In this document: in pieces, positions 28,870-36,939 of the stretch
How positions within the stretch are numbered: the stretch's first letter is position 1
Layout of the letters: each line of letters begins with the position of its first letter
Assembly: GCA_026982335.1 (NCBI GenBank)
Contig: JALSHH010000041.1
Location: 62,001-126,000 of the forward strand
DNA length: 64,000 nucleotides
Direction of reading: 5' to 3'
From: Phycisphaerales bacterium
Lineage (GTDB): Bacteria > Planctomycetota > Phycisphaerae > Phycisphaerales > UBA1924
Made by a program: the position numbers and the translations under genes
Notes under the pieces: generated by a model
The model's input: the letters and a program-made list of their open reading frames with translations, nothing else
What the model was told of the DNA's origin: nothing
The model's database searches: none

Positions 28870-30405
28870 ATGAGTACGAAGAAAAACCGCATCCAATCCG
28901 GGCTTACTCTGCTGTCCGCTGTTGGTGCTGGCTGCGCATTGTTGTTTGTTTCAACAGCCAATGCCAATGTTGTTCCTGCCAAGGACCAGAAGTCGACAAA
29001 GAGCGCCACACAAAACCAAAAGGCTGCGCCGCGCAGCCAATCGCCTGGCAATACATCACCAACCCAAGGCGACATGCTCCGCCAGATGATCCGTTCGCTT
29101 GAGATGGGCGAAGCGGTCGCCAACGCAGGCTGGTTGCCCAATGCGCCGACCGATGCAGATTACCGTCCCGTCGTGCCCGAACAGGCCGAACTTGGAAAGT
29201 TGCTGTTTCACGACAAGATCCTTTCGGGAAATATGAATATCTCGTGCGCGACTTGCCACAACATGACCACCGATACAAGCGATGGTTTGTCGCTTCCCAT
29301 TGGTGAGGGCGCGATGGGGCTCGGTCCCGTCCGCGATACCGGATATGGCGACGACGCAGTGCACGAGCGTGTCCCTCGCAATGCTCCCCATGTGTTTAAC
29401 ATCGGTGCGTTCGAGTTCGACACAATGATGCACGACGGACGGATCGCAGAGAATCCACACCACCCGGCCGGGTTTGACACTCCCGCAGGCGATGACTTAC
29501 TTCCAGGGCTTGATTCTGTTGTTGCTGCTCAAGCCTGTTTTCCAGTCACTTCGGCCACCGAAATGGCTGGTCAACCTGGTGAGAACCCCGTTGCTGACGC
29601 CGCCGATGCTGGCGATTTCCAACTACTCTGGTCAATCCTCACCAAGCGTGTCGCATCGAACAATGAATATTTTGAGCTCTTCGCCGAGGCATTCGATGAT
29701 ATCAATCACCCGATGGACATTACCTATGCCCATATTGCCAACGCAATCGCTGCCTATGAGTTTGATGTCGGGCGAGCGGACAACTCGCCTTTCGATCGTT
29801 TCATGCGAGGCGACTCGGGTGCGATGTCCATGAATGCGGTCCAAGGCATGATGCTGTTCTACGGGCAGGCCGGGTGTGCAGATTGTCACTCTGGCCCATT
29901 CCAGACAAACCACGAATTCCGCGCGATCGGGATGCCTCAGATCGGACCTGGCAAAGGTCATAATCAGCCGGGCTACTCTGACGGGCGTGATGATCTTGGG
30001 CTTGGTGCTGAGACCGGCAATCCAGCTGACAATTTCAAGTTCCGTGTGCCTTCGCTTCGCAATGTTGCGTTGACCGGTCCTTGGACACACAGTGGCGCCT
30101 ATGGAACACTCGAAGCTGTTGTTCGGCATCATCTTAATCCCGTTGAGTCGCTGCTCAACTATGACCCTGACCAAGCAGTACTGCCCTATCGTGACGATTT
30201 GGCCGAACAGGACTTTGTGGTCATGAATGATAAAAACCGTGTGCTTGGGATCCTTGCTGCCAATGAGTTAGGTGCGACCCACCTCACGGATGACGAGTTT
30301 GACGCCCTGATGGCGTTCCTTCATGCACTTACTGATCCGAACTCGATTGACCTGCGTCACGCAATTCCCATGAGCGTGCCTTCAGGTTTGCCTGTGTTCG
30401 ACTAA
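28870..30405 (+). CDS. Di-haem cytochrome c peroxidase / MauG-like protein
   Basis: 511 residues. An N-terminal signal peptide (hydrophobic core ending around STANANV) indicates export to the periplasm. A linker rich in Lys/Gln/Ser follows, then two c-type haem sites, CATCH and CADCH, in the order and spacing of the CcpA/MauG family. Between them is GYGDDAVHERVPRNAPHVFN, and after the second site VPSLRNVALTGPWTHSGAYG. Such proteins reduce hydrogen peroxide or oxidise proteins using electrons from cytochromes. It is longer than classical CcpA (about 330 residues), mainly because of the linker and an insertion between the haems. It is followed by a hairpin terminator. Confidence 0.9.
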   Translation: MSTKKNRIQSGLTLLSAVGAGCALLFVSTANANVVPAKDQKSTKSATQNQKAAPRSQSPGNTSPTQGDMLRQMIRSLEMGEAVANAGWLPNAPTDADYRPVVPEQAELGKLLFHDKILSGNMNISCATCHNMTTDTSDGLSLPIGEGAMGLGPVRDTGYGDDAVHERVPRNAPHVFNIGAFEFDTMMHDGRIAENPHHPAGFDTPAGDDLLPGLDSVVAAQACFPVTSATEMAGQPGENPVADAADAGDFQLLWSILTKRVASNNEYFELFAEAFDDINHPMDITYAHIANAIAAYEFDVGRADNSPFDRFMRGDSGAMSMNAVQGMMLFYGQAGCADCHSGPFQTNHEFRAIGMPQIGPGKGHNQPGYSDGRDDLGLGAETGNPADNFKFRVPSLRNVALTGPWTHSGAYGTLEAVVRHHLNPVESLLNYDPDQAVLPYRDDLAEQDFVVMNDKNRVLGILAANELGATHLTDDEFDALMAFLHALTDPNSIDLRHAIPMSVPSGLPVFD

Positions 30406-30465
30406 GCGTTCCTTGCGAGAACCGCAAGGCCCCTTTCCATCCTTTTCTGTATCCTGTATCATTGC

Positions 30466-30500
30466 ACGCTGATAGCCTCCTCAGGTTGTCAGCGTTTTTT
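30466..30500 (+). terminator. Rho-independent terminator after peroxidase gene
   Basis: An ACGCTGA...TCAGCG stem (with mismatches in the middle) is followed by six T. A smaller CCTTGCG/CGCAAGG hairpin lies just before it at about 30412-30430. Confidence 0.7.
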
Positions 30501-30848
30501 CATCATTCCAATGGCAAACGATTCACCCCAAGGCTCGTCCCTGCCAATGTGCAAGGTCAGGTCCATTGCCACTCTGGTAATGTCTCCGGACAAGTTCGGC
30601 GAACGGCATGATCCCCTTCTACCACGCTTTCTCCAACGCGAATTGACCCGATAAAAGGCTCGAATACCATCTTGTTGGATCAAAAACGCTCGGCGTGTCG
30701 AGTTTGAGTACCGAACCGCCCATCGGATGCTCCGGAGAGATGATATCGTAAATGATTCACAATCCGCCCACTTGCCTCACTACCATAGTGGCTCACTCAA
30801 GCCGCTGCATGGCCAATCGCCATGACCAATCATGACAAAGGAGTATAC
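30501..30848. other. Intergenic region before HtrA-like gene
   Basis: About 350 bases without a convincing gene; a 64-codon minus-strand frame (30489-30683) runs through the terminator and has no recognisable features. Near the HtrA start there are CACTA-CCA-TAGTG and a repeated CATGxCCAATC, possible regulator sites. Confidence 0.3.
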
Positions 30849-32342
30849 ATGCGTTTTCCCTTTCTTCTGGCCCTTGCAACGATCGTGATCCTCTCACCAT
30901 TTGCTCAAGCGGATGATTCCGCGGAAATCCGCGACTCCGTCGTCAAAATCTTCACCACTTATCGAGCCCCAAACTTCGAGGCCCCGTGGACCAAAGAATC
31001 CCCTTCCGAGATCTCCGGCACCGGGTTCGTCATCGAAGGTAACCGCATCCTGACCAATGCCCATGTTGTCGAAATGGCGTCGCAGATTTTTGTTCAACCT
31101 CCCAATTCCGCTGACAAATTCCGTGCTCGGGTTGTTGGCATCGCCCAAGGCATTGATCTGGCGGTAATTGAACTGCGCAAGGAATCTGATCGCGAGAAGT
31201 TCCATACCAAACACCCGCCTTTGACACTCAACGAATCGCTCCCCAAAATCGGTTCAACCGTTCAAGCCATCGGATTCCCAATGGGGGGCGAGCAAATCTC
31301 ACTCACCGAGGGTGTCGTTTCCCGGATTGAGTTCATTGGCTACGCCCAAGATACCGCAGGGCTTCGTGTGCAAGTCGATGCGGCGCTCAATCATGGCAAC
31401 TCCGGTGGGCCTGTGGTTCAAAACAAGCAAGTCGTTGGCGTCGTCTTCTCAGGCGTTGAGTCCGCAGACAATATCGGCTACCTCATCCCCGTCGAAGAAG
31501 TCACCGCCTTCCTTGAAGACATCGAAGACGGCCAATATGACGGACGACCCCGCCTTTTCGCGGAAAACTTCCAAACCGCAGAAAACGAGGCCCTCCGTGA
31601 TTGGCTCGGACTCGACTCCGAGCAAACCGGACTTCTCTACGCTGGCGATGGATCCGAAGACCCATCAGTCATCTTCGAAACCTGGGACCTCATCGACACC
31701 ATCGGCGAGCACGACATCGACAACGCCGGAATGATTACACTCGATGACAACCTTCGACTCAGCTGGGCGTACATGATCCCCAAACTCGGAACCGATGGCA
31801 CCGTACCCGTCACCGTCTTACGCCAAGGCGAATCAATATCGCTCGATATCCCTGTCGCTTCATCACGCGATGATCTGGTCCCCTCGATCGGCAACGCCTA
31901 TCCCGAATACTTCATCATCGGCCCACTGGTCTTCTCGCCCGCGCGACGCGAGCACCTCATGAACTTCTACACCCCCTACCTCGCCATGCAGGGCAACCCT
32001 GCTGCACTCAAAGCCGACAAAGTTCGCAGTGTTGAAGGCGAAGAGATCGTCATGCTCGTCTCCGATTTCCTTCCACACCCGATCACCAAAGGGTACGATG
32101 TCGCCTACAAACCTGCCCTCAAATCACTCAACGGCACCAAGATCAACTCCCTCGCCCACCTCGTCGAACTCATCCGCGACTCGGACAATGAATACCTCGA
32201 GTTCAAGTTCTACGACAAGGGGCAAGAAACCCTGATCTTCCACCGCGAAGAACTCATCGAAACCACCGAAGAAATCCTCGAAGACAACTCGATCCGCAAA
32301 CAAGGCTCGAAACGCTTCCTGAATATCTGGGAAGACGAGTAA
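30849..32342 (+). CDS. Secreted trypsin-like serine protease with PDZ-type region (HtrA/Deg-like)
   Basis: 497 residues. A signal peptide (residues 1-21, ending in FAQA) sends it to the periplasm. The chymotrypsin-fold domain has the full catalytic triad: His72 in TNAHVV, Asp103 in GIDLAVIEL and Ser185 in GNSGGPV. The C-terminal half (about 240-490) is long and acidic and shows PDZ-like segments (GTKINSLAHLVELI), resembling plant Deg proteins more than E. coli DegP. The role is probably protein quality control or regulated proteolysis. The strong site AAAGGAG precedes ATG 30849; an upstream ATG at 30822 lacks one. A terminator follows. Confidence 0.88.
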   Translation: MRFPFLLALATIVILSPFAQADDSAEIRDSVVKIFTTYRAPNFEAPWTKESPSEISGTGFVIEGNRILTNAHVVEMASQIFVQPPNSADKFRARVVGIAQGIDLAVIELRKESDREKFHTKHPPLTLNESLPKIGSTVQAIGFPMGGEQISLTEGVVSRIEFIGYAQDTAGLRVQVDAALNHGNSGGPVVQNKQVVGVVFSGVESADNIGYLIPVEEVTAFLEDIEDGQYDGRPRLFAENFQTAENEALRDWLGLDSEQTGLLYAGDGSEDPSVIFETWDLIDTIGEHDIDNAGMITLDDNLRLSWAYMIPKLGTDGTVPVTVLRQGESISLDIPVASSRDDLVPSIGNAYPEYFIIGPLVFSPARREHLMNFYTPYLAMQGNPAALKADKVRSVEGEEIVMLVSDFLPHPITKGYDVAYKPALKSLNGTKINSLAHLVELIRDSDNEYLEFKFYDKGQETLIFHREELIETTEEILEDNSIRKQGSKRFLNIWEDE

Positions 32343-32366
32343 ATTATCGCTGTTTTTAGCCTATGA

Positions 32367-32397
32367 GCCGTGGTTTTTACGAATCACGGCTTTTTTG
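32367..32397 (+). terminator. Rho-independent terminator after HtrA-like gene
   Basis: The stem AGCCGTG/CACGGCT with a 12-base loop is followed by a run of T. Confidence 0.8.
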
Positions 32398-32406
32398 GGT
32401 TGACAT

Positions 32407-32426
32407 ATTTAGATATTTGGCTAAAT
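32407..32426. promoter_or_regulatory. Candidate operator of SdpR/ArsR-type repressor
   Basis: The perfect inverted repeat ATTTAG-8-CTAAAT lies eight bases before the start codon of the ArsR-type gene, in an AT-rich stretch unlike its surroundings. This is the usual place for autoregulation by small winged-helix repressors of this family. Confidence 0.5.
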
Positions 32427-32433
32427 TGCGAAT

Positions 32434-32769
32434 ATGAATAAAGTGTTCAAGGCATTATCCGATCCAACCCGCCGAAAGGTGCTTGGCTTGCTCCGCGAGC
32501 GACCCATGACCGCTGGCGAACTCGCCGAGCATTTCGCGGTCTCCAAACCCACCATGTCCGCCCATTTCGCGGTTCTGCGAGAAGCCGGGCTTGTCGAGCC
32601 GGTCAAAAAAGGGCGCGTCATCACCTACCACCTGATGATGTCCGTCCTCGAAGAAGCCATGTTCGGTTTCGCCCAAGTCTTCGGGCTTGAAGTCAAAGCA
32701 ACCGAGCAATCAGAAAACACACAACAAGAAGATACACCTAAAAAACAATCCACGGAAACTCAGTCATGA
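32434..32769 (+). CDS. ArsR/SdpR-family transcriptional repressor
   Basis: 111 residues. The winged-helix domain starts NKVFKALSDPTRRKVLGLL, with the recognition helix in AVSKPTMSAHFAVLREAGLV and the wing in KKGRVITYHL. No metal-binding Cys pair (CxC) is seen, so it matches the non-metal SdpR branch rather than ArsR proper. A Gln/Thr/Lys-rich tail of about 25 residues follows. It overlaps the SdpI-like gene by four bases (ATGA), giving an SdpRI-like pair. A candidate autoregulatory operator precedes it. Confidence 0.85.
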   Translation: MNKVFKALSDPTRRKVLGLLRERPMTAGELAEHFAVSKPTMSAHFAVLREAGLVEPVKKGRVITYHLMMSVLEEAMFGFAQVFGLEVKATEQSENTQQEDTPKKQSTETQS

Positions 32770-33386
32770 TGAACCCAAAGACCCAAACAATCGTCGCCAG
32801 CACCGTCATCGCCCTGACCTCGGCTGTCGCGCTGACGCTGATCTCAATGAAACCCCAGCCCTCCACGCTTGTACTCGTCATGATGGGCGTGTTCATCATC
32901 GTCTGGAACGCCACCAAATTTCTCGCCAAGCACAAATGCTCCAACAAGGACTGGATCAACTCCAAAACCCGCCATGAAATCCTCTTCGCCATTATCCTTG
33001 CGAGCCTGCTTCTGCTCGGTTCGACCAGCGCCACACTCGCCAAGGAACTCGAACTCTTCGATGGCGATCTCACCAAGCGAATCATCGGCATCAACATCGG
33101 ACTGATGCTCATGGTCATGGGCAACTACATGCCTAAAAAAATCACAGGCTCTGCTTGTTCATGCTCGGCAGGGTGCGCAACACCCAAGAAATCATCATCA
33201 ACCCAGCGATTCGTCGGCTGGCTATTCGTCATCGCCGGGCTGATCTATGCCGCCATCTGGATCTTTGTTGATCTCGATCACACCTCATTGGCGGTACTTT
33301 TCTCATTCCCCGCCGCCATCGCAATCATCCTCGCCGCCCGCTCCGCCTATCTCCGTTTCTCGTCATCAGGCCCAATCACAAACTGA
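32766..33386 (+). CDS. SdpI-like multi-pass membrane protein
   Basis: 206 residues with about six hydrophobic helices. The segment MVMGNYMPKKI matches the GNxMPK signature of the SdpI/YhfL family. In Bacillus SdpI gives immunity to the SdpC toxin and signals to SdpR; here a direct role with the adjacent SdpR-like repressor is inferred. Between helices lies a Cys-rich loop (CSCSAGC) that may bind metal. No SdpA/B/C toxin genes are nearby. Confidence 0.7.
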   Translation: MMNPKTQTIVASTVIALTSAVALTLISMKPQPSTLVLVMMGVFIIVWNATKFLAKHKCSNKDWINSKTRHEILFAIILASLLLLGSTSATLAKELELFDGDLTKRIIGINIGLMLMVMGNYMPKKITGSACSCSAGCATPKKSSSTQRFVGWLFVIAGLIYAAIWIFVDLDHTSLAVLFSFPAAIAIILAARSAYLRFSSSGPITN

Positions 33387-33413
33387 TCGGCACCACCATC
33401 ACCGATCGCACGG

Positions 33414-33704
33414 TCACCGACCAAGCTTGGACCTGATATATCCGTCACGCTGAGCATCCCAAAGCACATCGCCGAGCTCAGGGAGCGTCACGATCAATCC
33501 AACAGATTGATTATCCATACTCCCCTGTGCAACAACCACAGAAGCATCGCCAGAGAAAAAAAAGTTCGCTACCGCCCCAGCTTCCTCCGGCGGCCAAATC
33601 ACCCGCACCCGAGGATCATCCGCATTCTGGGCAAGCGACGCCCCGCCCAAAGTCGCCAGCAAACCGAGAGAAAAGGCAATCGTGTGTCTGCTTGTTCTAT
33701 TCAT
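33414..33704 (-). CDS. Small secreted protein of unknown function
   Basis: 96 residues. A clear signal peptide (about residues 1-26, ending GGASLAQ) is followed by a short domain with WPPEEAGAVANFFFSGDASVV, not recognised. ATG 33704 was chosen because it gives the signal peptide directly; its start codon lies inside a perfect 22-base palindrome (33691-33712). It lies 20 bases downstream of the methyltransferase gene on the same strand. Confidence 0.55.
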   Translation of the reverse strand: MNRTSRHTIAFSLGLLATLGGASLAQNADDPRVRVIWPPEEAGAVANFFFSGDASVVVAQGSMDNQSVGLIVTLPELGDVLWDAQRDGYIRSKLGR

Positions 33705-33712
33705 AGAACAAG
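33691..33712. promoter_or_regulatory. 22-bp palindrome over start codon
   Basis: CTTGTTCTAT-TC-ATAGAACAAG, perfect 10-base arms, with the ATG of the small secreted protein at its centre on the minus strand. It could be a protein-binding operator or, in RNA, a hairpin that hides the start codon. Confidence 0.6.
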
Positions 33713-33723
33713 CATCGACCCAC

Positions 33724-34458
33724 TCAACCAACATCCATCACAATCGTTGCGTCGTGCCCTTTGAGGTATTCGTGCCTGAGTTGCACCATCGGCGTTCGCT
33801 CCAACGCCCAATCGAGCATCACGCCGGGGTCAAACCGCACCGCTGGAGGCGTCGCCGGGGTACGATCGGCATCGTGCCGGTTCGAGAGGAAGTTGAAGAT
33901 CAGCGTGCCTCGCTTGGCTTCTAACAACGCCAACCAGAACCGGTCGAGCACGCCCTGGGCCTGCTCCATGCTCAGCGTATTGAGTGAACCCGAGAACACA
34001 AACACCTCGACCCCAGCATCGGTGACGAGCATCTCCGGAAGCGATTCGTCTGCAACAAAATCCGCGCACTCGAAGATCGAACGATGCACCCCCGCCTCCA
34101 TCGCCCGCGTCCGCGCATGGTCAGCCATCGCTTGCACGCCTTCGATACCTATATATGACTTTGGAAAACCAGCTTCGCCCCGCTCTTCGTGAAGCTGATA
34201 CTTCTCGCACAGGTAAATCGCCAAATCCCCCTGCCCACACCCCAGATCGGCAACCACCCGATCCGAGAACCGTCCGAGTTCATCGAGCACCTCAAACCGC
34301 TTCTTCTGCGCATCTCGACTCATCCACAACTGAGCCTCGAACCCCGCACCAAGTTCCCGCGTCGCCTGCTCATAAGGCTCAAGATACGAACGATCCGCTG
34401 GAGCACAATTCGGTTTCTTCTTACCGTTAAACATTGGCAGTCGCCCTTCGGAGTACAT
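33724..34458 (-). CDS. Class I SAM-dependent methyltransferase
   Basis: 244 residues with the SAM-binding motif I VVADLGCGQGDLA at about residues 67-79, an acidic residue ending strand 2 (YIGIEGV) and a motif IV-like VEVFVFSGSLNTL. The substrate is unknown. ATG 34458 is preceded by a strong GGAGGAG five to six bases upstream, and that site is part of a hairpin. The gene is in the same direction as the PfkB-like kinase upstream, 43 bases away. Confidence 0.75.
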   Translation of the reverse strand: MYSEGRLPMFNGKKKPNCAPADRSYLEPYEQATRELGAGFEAQLWMSRDAQKKRFEVLDELGRFSDRVVADLGCGQGDLAIYLCEKYQLHEERGEAGFPKSYIGIEGVQAMADHARTRAMEAGVHRSIFECADFVADESLPEMLVTDAGVEVFVFSGSLNTLSMEQAQGVLDRFWLALLEAKRGTLIFNFLSNRHDADRTPATPPAVRFDPGVMLDWALERTPMVQLRHEYLKGHDATIVMDVG

Positions 34459-34461
34459 CTT

Positions 34462-34493
34462 TTCTCCTCCCCCCGGGCTTGCGGGGAGGAGAA
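34462..34493 (-). promoter_or_regulatory. Hairpin masking methyltransferase ribosome-binding site
   Basis: On the minus strand TTCTCCTCCCC and GGGGAGGAGAA form a perfect 11-base stem around a 10-base loop. The 3' arm contains the Shine-Dalgarno sequence of the gene starting at 34458, so folding would block initiation. It also lies just after the kinase stop and could act in transcript processing. Confidence 0.6.
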
Positions 34494-34501
34494 CAAGAGA
34501 C

Positions 34502-35422
34502 TCAACCCAGCCGAATCATCTCGGCGAACTCGGTAAACCGGGCATCGACATCGCCCTTCTCAATCCCACGCATCCGATCGAGCGAAAATGATTCGACATT
34601 GAAACTCGCAATGATTGTCCCATGCGCCAGCGCTTCGCGGACGGACTCGAACGATCCAAGATCATCCCCGCCTTTCGCGGAAAGCCTTCCCATCAACCCG
34701 CCTGCGAATGTATCGCCCGCCCCAGTGGGATCGACGACATGCTCAGTTGGATATGCCGGCAAGGCGCAGAGGCCATCCTTATGAACCAAGATACACCCAT
34801 GCTCGCCCTTCTTGATGACCACAAACCTCGGCCCGAGTTCCAACAAATGCTTGCCCGCAGTCACCGGGTTGCGATGTCCGGTATACAACTCGGCTTCGTC
34901 GAAGTTCAACACCAACCCATCGACCTTGCCCAAGAGCTGCGTCAACTCAGGCTTGGCGATGTTGATCCACAAGTCCATCGTGTCCGCTACAGACAACTTT
35001 GCATCGGGAAACTGCTCCAACATCCCGAGCTGCACCATCGGGTGTGAGTTGGCGAGGAACACGACCTCCGAATCCCGATACGCCTCAGGTACCGGAGGCG
35101 GGGCTTCTTCCAGCACACCCAAATCGGTAAAGAGCGTATCGCGATGATCCATATCATCGTGATACTTCCCGCCCCACCGAAAAGTCTTGGACCCCTGGCG
35201 GACCTCAAGCCCGGCTGTATCAAGCCCGGCGAAGTCATTGAGCGAATCAATAAACGCCTGCGGAAAATCGTCCCCCACCGCCGCCACCAATCTGGCTTGG
35301 GTGTAGAACGAAGCCGCTGCTGCGAAGTAAACCGCCGACCCGCCGAGCAGATCTTCATGCCGATCGCCTGCGGGGGTTTCGATGGTGTCGATACCGATGG
35401 TGCCTGTGACTATTAAACTCAT
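34502..35422 (-). CDS. PfkB-family carbohydrate/nucleoside kinase
   Basis: 306 residues. It begins with a sugar-binding GGSAVYFAAAA and ends with the family signature DPTGAGDTFAGGLMG, which contains the catalytic Asp and the anion hole. An internal NFDEAEL matches the NxxE motif. The fold is shared by ribokinases, fructokinases and adenosine kinases; the substrate cannot be assigned. It is the first gene of a minus-strand group with the methyltransferase and the small secreted protein. Confidence 0.85.
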   Translation of the reverse strand: MSLIVTGTIGIDTIETPAGDRHEDLLGGSAVYFAAAASFYTQARLVAAVGDDFPQAFIDSLNDFAGLDTAGLEVRQGSKTFRWGGKYHDDMDHRDTLFTDLGVLEEAPPPVPEAYRDSEVVFLANSHPMVQLGMLEQFPDAKLSVADTMDLWINIAKPELTQLLGKVDGLVLNFDEAELYTGHRNPVTAGKHLLELGPRFVVIKKGEHGCILVHKDGLCALPAYPTEHVVDPTGAGDTFAGGLMGRLSAKGGDDLGSFESVREALAHGTIIASFNVESFSLDRMRGIEKGDVDARFTEFAEMIRLG

Positions 35423-35454
35423 GGCGGATGATAGCGAGTTATCTTGGCGGGTGC

Positions 35455-35541
35455 CCTGCTTACGCGCAGCTTAAGCAGGTTCTTCCGATGACCAACCACT
35501 CCTGATCCCGCTTAAACCCGATGAAGACATCGGGCGTAAGC
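35455..35541. repeat. Pair of palindromes upstream of PfkB-like kinase
   Basis: CCTGCTT-11-AAGCAGG (35455-35479), and GCTTA-AA-CCCGATG-AAGA-CATCGGG-CG-TAAGC (35510-35541). Both contain the core CTTAxxC/GxTAAG-like ends, so they may be related repeats. They lie between the divergent kinase gene and a decayed secreted-protein gene. Confidence 0.55.
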
Positions 35542-35640
35542 AGCGATGCTCAATTTCGTGTGTGATCGGGTGGAAGTCTTTGAATCGGTCAAAGACTTCA
35601 TCTGGACTTGGAGTTGAATATGCTAAAAAGGAGCATTGGC

Positions 35641-36138
35641 ATGATGATGAAACGCACAAACACGCACAAACACATAAGCTGAATCCAGTTCTATTTACAG
35701 CTATTGCACTCGGTGCAAGTGCCGCCACCTGTTTTGGTGGTGATGTTGAACCAGATCAAACCGAGATCACACCACCAACACGCCTATGCGAAGTGGGAGA
35801 GCCCGAACTGGTTATCACCCACCCAGAAAATCTTTGGCATTTACATGGATGGAACAATGAGGGCTTGTGGACATTTTCAGTGTACAACAATGCTGCTGTC
35901 GAACTATTGACCTGCCCTAACATAGGCAGTGGTACAGAATATGGGGGCAGGTCACCAGCACTACGCAGACTTTCGGCAAAACATGTTGAATTACACACTC
36001 GGAGCCCCTGACCAATCAAAGACACCCGCTCGATTGTACTCGGTATCGAGCGGCGATGCAATGGGTTCGCAATCCGCTCGGTGTGTACTGCTCGATTCGA
36101 GTCGACAGACTCGAATCAACGCCCCGAGTGCCCTCTAG
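35641..36138 (+). pseudogene. Frameshifted secreted-protein gene remnant
   Basis: ATG 35641 has a strong AAGGAG seven bases upstream but its frame stops after 13 codons (MMMKRTNTHKHIS). Shifting one base restores a signal-peptide-like stretch, LNPVLFTAIALGASAATCFGG, followed by an unknown domain with ENLWHLHGWNNEGLW. Near 35920-35935 a second shift leads into HYADFRQNMLNYTLG and stops at 36138, just before a strong terminator. Start signal, leader, body and terminator thus form one gene broken twice. Sequencing error is the alternative. Confidence 0.4.
36094..36117. repeat. Perfect 9-bp inverted repeat
   Basis: GATTCGAGT-6-ACTCGAATC within the tail of the decayed gene, next to the terminator hairpin. 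Confidence 0.7.
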
Positions 36139-36152
36139 GAGTGACCGGGTGC

Positions 36153-36187
36153 CATGCAGGAGCCGTCCTCGGCTCCTGCATGTTTTC
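36153..36187 (+). terminator. Strong terminator hairpin
   Basis: A perfect 12-base stem, CATGCAGGAGCC/GGCTCCTGCATG, with a six-base loop and a following TTTTC. It lies 15 bases after the last frame of the decayed secreted-protein gene. An outer pair CCGGGTGCC (36145-36153) and GGCACCCGG (36224-36232) could enclose it. Confidence 0.75.
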
Positions 36188-36234
36188 AAACCCTCAAAGC
36201 CTGCACATGCTTCGCATGAACGGGGCACCCGGCC

Positions 36235-36470
36235 CGAATACCCCCGGATGCGATCCAGCAGCTCACCCTGCCCACGCACAAACGCCGCACTCGCCTCCCA
36301 ATCCTCATCGTCGGGATCGGTCGTCAGCCTCAGCCCGTCGAGTTGCTCATCGAGTATCGCATCAATCGGGCTTCCATCTCCTCCCACACCCGATCCACTG
36401 GGGCGATGGTGCCGTACCACGCGACATACCTACCCTTGAACGCATCGAACAACTCATCCGCCTGAGGCAT
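36235..36470 (-). pseudogene. Frameshifted minus-strand gene fragment
   Basis: From ATG 36470 the frame reads MPQADELFDAFKGRYVAWYG and VDRVWEEMEA, then ends early. The shifted frame continues with protein-like ILDEQLDGLRLTTDPDDEDW and FVRGQGELLDRIR before losing character. The family is not recognised. It looks like the start of an acidic protein broken by one indel near 36370. The downstream boundary is uncertain. Confidence 0.3.
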
Positions 36471-36939
36471 TGGCTAGGCGAAAACACTTGCTGTTGCGAA
36501 GAAAAGAATAGGGGGATCATTTCGGCACATGGCACCAGTATGCGCAAACGGGAGCAGAACAAGGTTGCATATGGGGATATCTTTTTTTTAAACTCTCAAC
36601 CACCAAAATGAACCTCGCCAATCGTATTTCTGGGGTCATAAGCCCCGCATTTAGATTTTATTTTCCACTTGTCGCATCGCCTGTGGCGGCCTTGTGTAGG
36701 TTGCTGTTGATATTTTTTGGGTCTTGGATGAAACAGGTGTGTGATCGGTGCGAAGAAGGGTGTGGAGTTGACGGTTTGTTTTCGGCTCCATTGGGGAACG
36801 GTGCAACAGCGTGTTGCACGACCAAGTTCACATATTTTTCGATAACTTGTTTGATACAAAGCATGCCTAGACTGACATGTTGCGCGATCGGTGCGAACAC
36901 GCGGCATGACATGAAAAGCGAGGAATGAAGATTGGGGAG

